Shown here in pieces: positions 13,208 to 24,900 of a stretch of DNA of 60,000 nucleotides. The stretch is from Polytrichum commune (taxonomy: Eukaryota; Streptophyta; Polytrichopsida; Polytrichales; Polytrichaceae): assembly GCA_950295325.1 (NCBI GenBank), contig OX485804.1, forward strand, positions 49,230,001 to 49,290,000, written 5' to 3'. How positions within the stretch are numbered: the stretch's first letter is position 1; each line of letters starts with the position of its first letter. The position numbers and the translations under genes are program-made. The notes under the pieces were generated by a model. It was not told the origin of the DNA and did not search any database. It saw only the letters and a program-made list of their open reading frames with translations.

Positions 13208-13305
13208 TTTGGGCAAACCAACCCATACACTTGTTCCTTGTTGGATGCCTAAACCCTTGCCTCCAAGGAACCAATGTATGGGTTGGTTCGCCAGAGCCCC
13301 CATCA
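13208..13305. repeat. Foldback element upstream of the VIT gene
   Basis: Arms containing AACCAACCCATACA (left) and its complement TGTATGGGTTGGTT (right), each with adjoining TTCCTTG/CAAGGAA matches, enclose a short loop. This would form a hairpin of about 30 bp per arm. It is probably a small MITE. Confidence 0.55.
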
Positions 13306-13399
13306 TAGGATAGGGACCATGCCACAAACCCTAAATAATTACATAGTAACGAATGCATAGAAAGCAGAGAGCCTGCACTCCTTAGAGGAGCCAGGTCAT

Positions 13400-13409
13400 G
13401 CCACGTGGC
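13400..13409. promoter_or_regulatory. Palindromic G-box (GCCACGTGGC) upstream of the VIT gene
   Basis: This is a perfect 10-bp palindrome with a CACGTG core about 1.05 kb upstream of the VIT ATG and about 160 bp before the candidate leader exon. G-boxes bind bHLH and bZIP factors. In flowering plants bHLH factors regulate iron-storage genes through such sites. A role here is inferred. Confidence 0.4.
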
Positions 13410-13789
13410 GGAAGCTGCATGGCTGCCACCCTACACTCTGCACAGCTGACAAGTGGACGTGACCCTGTGCCTTCTCCTTCATTTTCCTTCCAATCCTCAA
13501 CAAAGATTGCAACTCCTGGCTCCACATGTCACGTAGACATCGGATGGCTTAATATCGGTTGTGAATTCAGCAGAAAATATGATCTTGTCTCCTACTGCTG
13601 CTGCATCAACAGTTCCCTAATTCGTCCCGAATAAGGTACAGGGTCGTGTACTCCCCTCTTCTCCGGTCTTGTTCTTAATCTCTCATCAATCTGGTAACAG
13701 CCTTTCTTGCATGGTTCAGCAAAGGGATGTGTCTGCTGGTATGATGCTTGGTCAATTATGTGTGTTAGGTTTTTTTTTTGGGATTCCAG

Positions 13790-14200
13790 TGGTTCATGTA
13801 GTGTGGCATTTTGGTGTGCTACAGTTCTGACAATCTGGGGATGTGCTTGTTTCATTATGTGTGGGGTCTATTGGATTTTAGTGATTGCTGCAGGGTGACA
13901 TTTTTGGTTCCTACATTCTCCACGGTTTTGGGTATGGTGGTTTAGTTATGTGTGGGTTTATTGGGTTTAAATGATTGATGCAGGGTGGCAACTTGGTTTC
14001 CTACATTTGTGGCGATTTGGAGTATGCTTGTTTAATTATGTGGGGGTTTTGATCGGGCTTCAGTGATTCATACAGGGGGGTAGCATTTCGGTTTCCTAAA
14101 ATTTTCACAGTTTTGGGTATGCTTGTTTCATTATGTGTGCCAGGTTTATTGGGTTTCAAAGATTGATGCAGGATGGCACTTTGGTTTTCTACATTTCTCA
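13790..14200 (+). repeat. 94-bp tandem repeat (about 4-5 units) in the VIT 5' leader region
   Basis: Units carry the shared core TTGATGCAGGGTGGCA followed by TTGGTTTCCTACATT and GTATGCTTGTTTCATTATGTG. The core recurs at about 13891, 13981, 14073 and 14169, with a partial unit at about 13797. Units have diverged by substitutions and small indels. The array lies between the candidate leader exon and the start codon, so it is probably a 5'UTR intron or leader. Confidence 0.75.
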
Positions 14201-14447
14201 AACTTGTTTGAACTGGTTTGGATGTTTTTGATTTCTGGGCCGGCGCGGTGAGCTGAATTTTGAAGGTTTTGGATGTACGCGCAGGAAATAAAACTGACCA
14301 AGAATTGGGACATCTCATCCACATTAGGTTGAACAATTTGGAGGCAGAATTTTGGGAAGGAATTATTGCTGATTGCGAACACATTGCTGCAACATAGTTA
14401 GATTTGGTGGTACAGCCGGAGTTTTTTAAGGTTAGGGGAGCCGAGTC

Positions 14448-16824
14448 ATGGAGAAAGAGAAGGGTTGGAGGCATGAGGGGGGAAAGTTCAAGCACCGGCG
14501 GTTGAGCATGAAGAGAAGCGGGTTGCAAGAGCCGCTGGTGGGTTCTAATTCCGATGTGGAGGCTTCACAATCGGGGCGGCGTCAGGTCCCCTCAGAGAAA
14601 CCAACGGCCTCCGGATGGGGTGGAGAATACGTGAAAAGCATCGTTTACGGGGGCTTGGATGCCATTGTCACGAGTTTCGCGCTTGTGGCGTCGGTTTCGG
14701 GCGGTGACCTTCCTGCAGGTAATTAACTAGTTAGTTGCCTTCTAATTAGTGGAATTGCTTTTGACCGCGCCTCTTAAATGTTTCTAACTTAATGAGTTAT
14801 AATGGCTTCCAAAATCAGGATTCAGGGTTTTAGGGGCACAAAGAACAGTGTTGGTCTGGTATCGACTTCTTTTTTATACCATCCAGGTATACCTTTCGGT
14901 TTTCCTTTATTAATCTTAAGAATATTCTATAGGTTCCTCTAGAATGATCAGCAATTTTCCTAAAGTTTTGAACCTGAACCTTTTATTCTCAAACTAAACT
15001 GGCTCATCTATAACTAGTGGTTGGATCTCCCCATTCACAGGTTGGCAGTTGTAATTCTGCGAGTGCTTTTATTGGTTGCCTGTGATTATAAAAACATAAA
15101 TGATATATTGTGTTGATGCGCATGTGTTTGGAATTTGTGTGCAGGAGCTGTTCTGGTGCTTGGGTTTGCTAACCTAATTGCGGATGGCATTTCAATGGGA
15201 TATGGGGACTTTTTGTCGAGCACCGCAGAGAAAGATTATTCTGCCAGCCAACAGACATTAGCGGATTGGTCGGTTGAAAATGACATTCATGGTGAAATGT
15301 TGGAACTTGTCTCTGCGTATGAAGAACAGGGCATGGCAAAGGATGATGCGGACAAAGTAAGTGCACATTCACCTCTCTCTGACTAAGTTACGCGGACACT
15401 GCTCTCTCTGCACCCCTTTCTCATAGGATGTGAAGCACATAATTAGTGTGATATGATTTGCAAATCCAAATTGTGCCCGCAGCCCGTTTGCCTCATAATT
15501 TTTGGAGCTGATATGAATATCTTATTCATTATCCAACTGAAGATTCCTGTGCTCATTAAGAGGTCATAAAGCTCCCCCTGTAGCATCTTGACCATTGAGT
15601 CTAGAATGGTTAGCATATTTGGAGCACATAGTCCAATCTCTTTTGAACATGTATCGATTGGATGTCCGTTCTTAGATCCACACCTGATCACACACCACTC
15701 AAATAAAGGTGTCCAAATTATTGGAGGGGTGGAATTTGGCACTTTTACCTTACCACAAAAATGTATGGCATGAGTTCATCAACAATGACAAGTTCAGGGG
15801 CTTTGTCTCTTGGAAATAAGATGTCCAAAGTTGATATGAGAGATGGAATGGTCAGGCCTAGTGATTTTGTTGGCATTTCTATTCTGATTGGGTTCAAGGA
15901 GGCACATTATCACCTGCAATTCATGACCATGCCATGGCCTGACCACTACGTCCGGTAATGCAAACATATCACCCTACCGTTGCTCGTTAGGTTTGGTGCT
16001 TATTACAGCCTGTGGTAGGGCTCCTCGCATCCATCATCTAGTTCATAATGTTGTTATTCTATGTCCGGTCAGTTTTGTACATAATCAAGGAAAACTTGAA
16101 CCACATCTGAAAATGTTTTGATAATAACAGAGAGCAATAAAGTTACAAGTATCTCAAAAACTCATGTTTTGGTAGGGAGTTGCGTTCCACTTGACATTTT
16201 ATACTGTCCAAAGTCAAACGCTTCCCCTTCATTTTACCAAAATTGGGGGTTTGCACACCACTTCAACACTCCTTCAAGATTATAAAATGTCAAAAGTGGT
16301 CATTGGAAGTCGCATTAGGACTATGACGTTCAACCATAGCAATGAATTTTCTGGGAGGACTTGACTTTTGGCCTAGGGGTGATATATCCAGGTTAAGCTG
16401 TGACTAATTAAAAGCATTTTCCTGTTGGCAATTTGTGTAGGTGGTCGACATACTTTCTCGTTACAAGGACATCATGGCTGATCAGAAGCTGACAATGCAA
16501 CAAGGCCTCCTTCCCCCTGACCCCGAGGACAGTCCTCTTAAAAATGGCATGGTGACATTCATTTCGTTTTTGTGCTTTGGATCCACCCCACTCTTGACCT
16601 ACTTGATCCTCAACCCTATCACTGACGACAAAAATATCAAATTCGGCGGCGCTTGTATTGTTACACTCCTTGCCCTCACCCTCCTTGGCCTTGCAAAAGC
16701 CCGAATTTCTGGGCAACAGTATTTGTCCTCTGTAGCAGTTGTGGTTTTCAATGGTGGGATTGCGGCGGCTGCAGCTTATGGGATCAGCTATGTGCTCAAC
16801 AACGTCTTTGGTATTGAAGAGTGA
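14448..16824 (+). CDS. VIT1/CCC1-family vacuolar iron (Fe2+/Mn2+) transporter (3 exons)
   Basis: Exons are 14448-14718, 15145-15356 and 16441-16824, giving 288 residues. After a hydrophilic, basic N terminus (about 60 aa), TM1 (residues about 64-83) contains SIVYGGLDAIVTSFALVA. TM2 (about 92-111) contains GFANLIADGISMGYGDFLS, the family's signature helix. A Glu/Asp/Met-rich cytosolic stretch (about 116-190, with HGEMLELVSAYEEQGM and SRYKDIMADQKLTM) matches the metal-binding domain of VIT1/CCC1 proteins, which nodulin-like VTL proteins lack. TM3-TM5 follow at about 197-217, 230-248 and 258-282. Family members move cytosolic Fe2+ or Mn2+ into the vacuole by proton antiport; the exact metal cannot be read from sequence. 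The start is the first ATG of the open frame, and length fits the family. A candidate 5' leader exon lies near 13560-13641 with a GTACAG donor, followed by a 94-bp tandem repeat. Confidence 0.9.
14945..15040 (+). repeat. R4 copy, partial, in VIT intron 1
   Basis: TTTTCCTAAAGTTTTGAACC, CTCATCTATAACTAGTGG and ATCTCCCCATTCA match 2222-2310. Confidence 0.7.
15580..15760 (-). repeat. R3 copy, minus strand, in VIT intron 2
   Basis: GAGCACATAGTCCAATCTC and GGATGTCCGTTCTTAGATCC are the complements of the R3 blocks. Confidence 0.7.
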
Positions 16825-18219
16825 TATATTTACCCAGTTTTTTTATGGACACGCGTGTGTACAAACATTGAGCAAGGAATTACGAGAGTTTCATGAAATT
16901 GCATAAGGCACGATATTGGAAAGGCTTTCATTGATTGCCACAGCTGACACTTCGACTAGTTTTTGAAGTCCTTTTTCAAATACATAGAACTATTTGCAAC
17001 TGATTGTTTGTTGCAACATGATGATTTTGTAGTCTGTATACTGTAGCTGCTATTTTTGGGAGTGGTTTGTAGGTAGATTGTTAATTTGATAAAAAATTAT
17101 CACAAAATGGTCCCTTGATTAGGTCAAAACCACCTTAAGCTTGTTGCATGTGAAGAAACTAGACAGGATGTGATCTGGATCGGATCTGGACATTTTGAGC
17201 AGACTGCTTGAGATTGACATTTTAAATTGAAGGAGTATTCTCAACAGTTCAGTAGGTGGCCGATTTTCACTGATGTCTTTTGAGGGGACCGAGAAGGGAT
17301 GTGAGTTTAATTTGGAAGTTATTTGTTATATTGGAATTTGAAGCACACAGTCAACTCTTGTACCAACAAACAATTGTTCTCCTTGTTATTCATTGTGTTA
17401 TGAGGAGCTTCTGACAAATTATTCTGATTAACAATCTATGTCCACCATATGTAAAGTTCAGCACCATTGGTGAGTCTTTAAATATTAAAAAAATGTCTTA
17501 TTTTGAAGTTATGGTGATTTGCAATCCAATCTTGAGTTTTAAATTTGATATATGTTGATTTAAGCTCTCAAAAGCAAGGTGGCCCAGAGTAAAGTATGTG
17601 GGCTTTACGTCCTATGAGGCACACTTAGTGTTGGAGTGTTCCCTTTACAATTTCAATAGATAAGTTCCCCTCACTAATTGAGAATGTATAGTAGACATGC
17701 CTAAATCAAACACATTAACCCCTACCTCCCTTAACTTCCCAAGCCTATGGAAGGCTTGTTTTGAGTGCATTTCACTTAGTGTTGATTGTGGAATTTTTAT
17801 GGACAAGTTTTGAGGTTAAAATGAGATGTATCTGTAGGATCTTGAAACATGAGAGATAATTTCATAAGCATATGGCTTTATGCATCTTGCACTAAAAGAA
17901 GTGGTGCAAAGAAAAAAAGGATCCATTTAAGTCAATAATAACCATTGGAAATGAAAGTCTCGAGGCTGGGTGGGAAGCGAATAATACAGCTCAAAACCCA
18001 CCCTTCAAATTTTGCAACTCTCAATCACAGCTAGCTTTGTTCATGGGGCTTGTGTGACCTTTTGCTCTGGGAATGTACTTGGAGCGATCTTCAAGTGAGT
18101 TTGGCAAGTTCAAGGACTTTTGTTGCTCCTCCGATCCGATCTTAGTCTGTTCAGCAAATTTTCGAAAGTGCCTGCCTCTCCTTTGCTGCTACTCTCTCCT
18201 GGGATCCGGACTGTTACGC
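16825..18219. other. VIT 3' flank
   Basis: The 3'UTR presumably occupies the first few hundred bases. Nothing else is recognised. Confidence 0.5.
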
Positions 18220-18500
18220 TCTAATGAAAATAATATATATAGGAACGTCGGGGCTTTTTACACCGGCGTGCTACGTCCGTTCACCTTCACTCTTCTTCTT
18301 GGCAACCAACTTTCTACTGCTCGCGGGTCTGATAGAGCTCCAATCCTTTCAAGATTCCCTTTGAAATCATGGGGTTTCGGTGGCCTATGAAGCTCAGGAA
18401 GTTCGTAGATCTGACTTCGAAGTTTTGCTTCAAATCTCTCAAAGATGGTATTACGGGGAACGTCTCCAATCTCTATATATGTTGGACGTTTGTTAATTAA
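18220..18500 (+). promoter_or_regulatory. Possible TATA promoter and short first exon, gene unassigned
   Basis: A GC-richer patch contains AATATATATAGG (about 18229-18242) as a good TATA box. A 43-codon frame from ATG 18369 (MGFRWPMKLRKFVDLTSKFC…) ends at TAA about 18500, with a GTATTA donor-like site after KDG. No downstream exon could be linked, and the cyclophilin start lies 0.5 kb further. It may be an alternative cyclophilin promoter or a gene remnant. Confidence 0.2.
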
Positions 18501-18911
18501 AGCGTATACTTGGCACCGAAGATGGCAGGTTGTTTGGTTTGGGGACCCGCGGGGGAGTTTCTGTCCGAAGATCACAACCAATTCGCACATGGAAGCAAAA
18601 CATCAGTTGGGGATGATAGCTCCAGTTTACCTATTCACACAGTGACTTTATTTTTTGTTTTTGTTTTTGGGTTTGTTTTTCCTGTTTGGGTGTGGATGGA
18701 TGAAACTACAAAAGCCATTCAGTTATCAGGTTGAATCTCCTTGTCACATGCTGCATTGACCTGCTCATAACATGGAATAGAATGGCACAATAATCTGTCA
18801 AGGGAGCAACCATCACCATGTGATTCTGAATTCATAATATATATCAAAGTTCTTGTAGTTGTCACAACCCAAAGCAAAAAAAAGAAGAGGAGGAGGAGAG
18901 GCCATCACGAA

Positions 18912-21900
18912 ATGGCGGTGACATTGTCATGCACACACGGTATCCTCGAGATTGTGTTGTTTGTGAAGGATGCACCCAGGTTGGACCTCGTAAAGCTTTG
19001 TTCCTACTTCACCTCGAAATTCCCACGAGGACATTTTTCGTTGCGGCTCAAAATTCAAATCAACGGATCAAAGGATTACCTGAGTTATTTGAATTTGGAA
19101 GTTCTGCTTATGATAGTGTATCACATTCACAGCAGTGTGCCCGAAACGTATGGGTCCAGAGTTCAAAGTTTGTGTCTGGTTTTGCGTGATGAATGTGTGT
19201 CCACAGGTTGCCAATCAATGAACATAAAACTCCAAATAAAAGGTTGAGATCAATAGTTTTGAGAGGTTTTCATTCCTTCTTCTGAAAGTGTGATCTTCGT
19301 TGAAGCAAAGCTGTTACTACTTGGACATTTAGAACAATTCTTGCACAACTCTCCCTACATTAGGCTTTGAATTTGTGCACAAGCATATTTTTGATGCAGA
19401 AGAATGAAGAAATTCAAACAACGTTGAGATTTATATTTCATCTACATTGAACATCAATGTTTCCAAATTGCAAGCATGTAGATTCCACGACAATTTTGTG
19501 AAGGAGGCACTACAAGGATCACATGTTGTTGCCACTAGTTCTTTGCCACTACAAGGTAGATTTGAGATATCTAAATCTACTGGTGAAAACTATCTTGTAG
19601 TGGCAAAGATCCAAGGGCAACAACCCGTGATCCTTGTAGTGAGAGGTCATTTCACATGAAACCAAGTGATAAACTACCCACCAATTATTAAGAGAGATGC
19701 AACACTTTAAACCCCTTCACACTCTCAAGAGCTCAAGGTTAAAGGATACTAGAGGGTGGTCTCTATCTATCTATCTATCTATGCACTTTATGTTTGAGAT
19801 GAGCATGTGGCATTGGCCCCTAAAAACTTAGAAGCCAATTATTGAAAGATTTTTTCACAAAGAGCTTAGGAATATTTGCCCTAATGTTGGGTTTTTGAAT
19901 TTGATCTCTTTGTAGTGAATACATCAGAATATCACAATGAAATGAAATTGATTTCAAAGTCTAGGAAGCCGAAAGACTAATGGGATTGGAAGCCAATCTC
20001 TTGATCATCATGACTAGTGTTGTGCTTTGACTGAAAACTTGCCATTCAATTTGTATTCATGATGCCAAAACTGATGCATGATTACTTGTGGAAGTGCAGG
20101 ACATGCAGGAATTTCGTGGAGTTGTGCAAGGCAGGCTACTACGATGGCACACAGTTTCATGTAGCAATACAATCCTATAATTTGTACCTTTACATGATGT
20201 TTTTTCTCTTCTAGCAACTACACCTTTTATTCTAATTAGTGTGGATTACCATTCGGAGTTATGTGGTAGTGGTAATGTTTTTATACTGAGGATGCAATTT
20301 TTTCTACAAGTACAACACATATGGATAACATGCACTTTACAACTAGGAATTACTTAACCCTTGCCAATCTTTTTGTCTAAAATTAATATCACATATGAGA
20401 GTATCCCTTGTGTTGCCAAAACCTGCATATTGCAAAACAAAACAAAATTGGGATGAGGAAAATAGAATCATATGATGGAAACCCTAATTACACATACATT
20501 GAGAAGTGATGTGATCAAAATACCCCTCTAGATGTACATGCAACAAAAATGAGATTCTAACAGTAGATGTACATAATTTACATCTATGACTAATTTTTGT
20601 CAAATTTTATCATAGTGCCCACCAATAGAACTACATGACATGATACAATTTCAAGATGTCCATAAATCCTGCACAAGTCTTATTTTCACTTTATGCATGA
20701 TTTATGAACTTAACAAAATTTGATGGTATAAAGGTGCATACTTTGGAAGAGGGTTATAGTGTTGTGTAATTCCAAATGGTAAAACATACTAATTGAATTA
20801 AACAGTGTGCTCTTCTAGCTACTTACGTGCTTGTATATTTGGTTGTTGTTATATGTGCTTGTATATGTGCTTGGTTATTTGGTTGTTGTTGTTGGGTCAT
20901 AGTTTATTATGGAGAGAGAGAGAGAGAGAACCTCTCATACATCCAACATAAAAACCCTGAAAGAATATGCAGCCTGGAGGTTACATTTTTTTTAATGATT
21001 TGACATCGGAGTTAGCTTCAAAAACCCTGTATTAGTCTGCTCAAGATCATTTGATACGAATTGACAACAAACCTATAAGGAGTCAAGATTTTATGTTGGA
21101 TGGATGAGAGTATATGATAATCCCCTCTCTCTCTATTGAACTAGGTTTACTGTGTCAATTTTTATTTTATTTATTTGTTATGGCCTTGATCTGCCATAAA
21201 CCATGAACCCTTGGTATTTGGGCACCACGACAAAGAACTGTGATTTTGCTACGTGCACCCAAATCGTGTGGCATAGACTGTATATAATATATACTAAAGA
21301 GTGTACTCTAATTCTCAGTGAGGCAATTTTCAATACAACAGCAAGAGGAGGATGAGGCTCGGGAAAGAAAGTTATTAATATGTTGGTGTTCTAATCGGTG
21401 CATATTCACTGATTTCAATTACTGATTGGTATGACACAGAAAATTATGCCCAATTTCATGTGCCAAGGAGGTGACCCATCAGGCAAGTATTCTTCACACA
21501 AGGAATTTCAGGTGCTATACAATGTCCTAATGTTTTGTTGATTACCCTCGGAAACAGTGTTTGGGAGGATTTGTGGGCATAATCGGTTGAATTCCTTATG
21601 TTTCCAAGTCCAACCAGCTACATGTTGACATCTTTCAGTGAATCGGGGTATATTCCATAAATTCCTTTAAAATGATGGGTAATTTTTCTGAAGTCTTCAA
21701 CTTCAACTGTTTATCTCTCAAAGCTCAACCGGTTCATCTGTAACTAGCAACCGGCTCATGGCTCGGAAATGGCAGACCAGTAATTCTAAGGGCCACTTCA
21801 CACATGAGCCAAGAGCCGTGACCTTGTAATGGTGAGGACCCTTGACTCTCATCCAAAGGCCGTACCACGGGTGTTGGGAAAGCCATTTTATGTAGTCTTT

Positions 21901-24900
21901 GGCCCTCAAGCATAGTGTGAAGTGAGAATGAACCATGTTGCGGGACCATTGCATATTTTGTTGGCAGAAAAAGAGGGGAGGATTTGGTTTAATATAATAT
22001 GTCTCCAAGTTTATTAATTTAAGATAACTACTTGGTGGTGTTTGTCTGTCCTGGAATTTGTCTTGGAATTTGTCTTGGAATCTGCCATGCAATCTGTCCT
22101 GCTGGAAAAAATATTAAAAAAGTCATGGTCTCCCGGAATTTGCGTCAAGCCCACCTCTTGGAGGTGGGTCTGACACAAATTCCGGTAGACCATGCACCCT
22201 TATCCACAACTAGCAATGTAGGACTCCATGTAGACTTTTCATCCACGAACTTTTCTTTGGGCCTTTAGGCCTTCACCTCCTAGTGTGAAGTGAACTTGGA
22301 CGGTCTCCGCCTTTTTGACCAATGAGAGCTCTTACATTGCCATGGTCAAGGGCCTTCAGCCTTGTGTGTGAAGTGGCCCTAAGGGAGCATTATATCTGAT
22401 AAGCTCACAGTGGTATCTTTGGCCTCCATAGTGGAGTCAACCTGTTATCTGGTCTCACTACACCTTTTCCTCTTAGTTTGTGTGGATTGCCCATTTTAGT
22501 ACCAGTTTAAGTTCCACAGTGCTGTAACTTTTCATTTAGGACGCGTTTCATTTTTTATAGAGTGCTGTGTAATTCCAAATGGTTAGGCACACTAATTTAG
22601 ATAAGTGGTGTGGTTTCTACTATGAACATGTATTTTGCAGGATAAGAGTCAATTTTACATGATTATCTCCATTCGTGGACTCCCGTCAATTCACGGACCA
22701 AAATTGTTTTGGAAGCATTGGCCAAATGGTAGATTGATGAACAATGTTGTTTAGTTTGGCCTACCCTTGAAAGAAGGCAGTAGCATGTAGACAAATGGGG
22801 CTCTTCATTCAAGCTTGCTCTGTCAAGAGCCGGCGTTTATATCTATCTATCTATCTTGTTGAGATTGTTGTCTAGATGTTGCGAACGTTGAAAATGGTGA
22901 GAAAGGCGGTCTTTTGCAGGTTCTGCAAGGGGCGGTGAATCTATTTATGGCCCAAAATTTGCCGATGAGATAAGTGCAAAGCATAGTCACGACCGCAAGG
23001 GCGTGGTGTCGATGGCAAACTTTGGACGAAACTCCAACACATCGCAATTCTTCATACTTTTTGAGCCTGTGAGTTCTTGGATGAAACTATGCACCAAGCT
23101 TCATTTTAGGACTCGCAACTAATAAGTGCCACACACTTACACTACTCAAAAAATTGCACTTACTAAACCAACATCCCCACAAAAAAAATAAAAATAAAAA
23201 TAAAATCCTTTAGTTGTCACTGTGGCCACTTTCTATGAGATCTCATATCATTGTATTTGAGAATGTTAACATGGCTAAAGACATATGTTTGCAAGAAGAT
23301 TTTTATTTTATTTATTTATTAGAAAATGATATCATTCAAGAGGTATAAGGAACCTTGATATAGTTTGATGATGCGATTTGAAGCAATACATAGTTTCTTG
23401 CTAGACACATAAATAGTTGTTGTTATGGATCAATGTGGCTGGGTCTCTCTCTTGAGCTTGAAATATCAACAAAGTTGTGGCTAGCTAATCTTGTTGTTCA
23501 TTAACCTAGGGCCGGTTCAACGGGGTGCCAAGTCCCTCTAAGTCCCAAGTATGACATGGATGCTCATCTGGCAACACCTTTTTGAGCTGAAGCTTGGGAC
23601 TTGTGTTGAGAGTTGGGTCGAGCAAAAAGCTAGACCCGATTTGTAACATGAGTCCCAAGATTTTATTGAATAAAATAATCAAGATCTAGTTTTAATGAAT
23701 ATAAATCATAACTTAATGGTTTTTGAGCCTCAGAAGTTGGGACTTGTTGACATGAGTGGGACTTGAGACCCATGTGAATTGGCTCCTAGATTTTGAGGTG
23801 AAAGTGGCCAAGTTGTTTTGTACAAAAAAAATAACCGAACTCTTTGATTGGACAGAGTCCACATTTGGATGGCAAGCACACAATATTTGGCCAAGTGAAG
23901 AACCATTGTTTTGCAGTACTTGATGCAATGCAGCGGGTCAAGGTCAAGGGGACCAAACCCATAATTCCTGTGAAATTGTAGTTGATTCTTAACCCTCTCT
24001 CAAAATTAAATTTCACTGATTATGATAAATAGTGTGGATAGATGTATACAACTTGGGGAACCCTACAGTGTGGTCCACAATATACACTATTACCACTAGA
24101 GATAGTGTGTACCCTTGATCACAACTTGTCATGCCTTTGTGATATATCACCTCTTCCCTCTAGGTTGGAAGTCCCTCAAATGCACATTATTTTCAATTTC
24201 AACCCACATTGTGATATTAAATAGTGTGGATTGATCAACAATATGCACCCATAATACTATCCTCAACGTTTTGAGTGTGAAAACAAACTGAATGATGTGA
24301 CCTAGAACTTATACGAGAAATAGTGTAGCAATACCATACTCTACATCCTTGTTATCTCAATACATGTTGGCTTAAAAACCTGCATGGGTGCTTTGAAGGT
24401 AAATAGTGTGGGTAGATGTATAGTATAAGGGCCGCTTCACATTATGGCCATCGAAGTCAAGAGGCAGTGGGGTTGATTGGCCAAACTTTGTTGAGAGTCC
24501 AAAGAAATGGGCTGAAAATAGCCAATAAAATATAGGAATTGGAGCCTTTGGCCGGGCATAGTGTGGAAGCCTCCAAAGGCCAAGCCCAAAGTCCAAACCC
24601 AAAGGAGCATCCCACTTTATTCCTTGCCCAAAACAACCCCTCCAATCCAACGGCCAAGATCCTGTCAATGATTGATTTTTTTATGGAAAAAAACCAGCAG
24701 CCTCTCGACCATACTTTGAGTTTCCATTCCCGTGCGACCCAAACTTCCTTTGAGAGTCCGTTGCCTTCTTCAAAAAGTAATCATTTTAAATCACGACAAC
24801 CTTTGGACTTTGACCTTAGTGTGAAGGGTTGAGAGACCGAACTCTTGGTTTCTTGCAATATGATTGGTGGAAATCGACAACCTTCTCGACCTTCGGCCAT

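Noticed and set aside
14001-14528. 175-codon minus-strand frame
   Set aside because: Runs through the 94-bp tandem repeat, whose unit lacks stops in that frame; a repeat artefact.
18258-18590. 110-codon minus-strand frame in a GC-richer patch
   Set aside because: No family and no start or splice support; the patch is better explained as a promoter or exon relic on the + strand.
19447-19659. 70-codon frame in cyclophilin intron 1
   Set aside because: It reads through the CACTA foldback.
22032-22268. Frame with repeated [12 protein letters not shown], like a membrane peptide
   Set aside because: It is a short internal repeat (GGAATTTGTCTT units) inside a MITE.
23856-23981. Cyclophilin stop at TAG 23979 (protein ending …IIPVKL)
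   Set aside because: The GT inside that TAG is a donor that joins in phase to the 25383 exon, which supplies the expected C-terminal strand (FVAEVIED); the short form remains possible only as intron retention.
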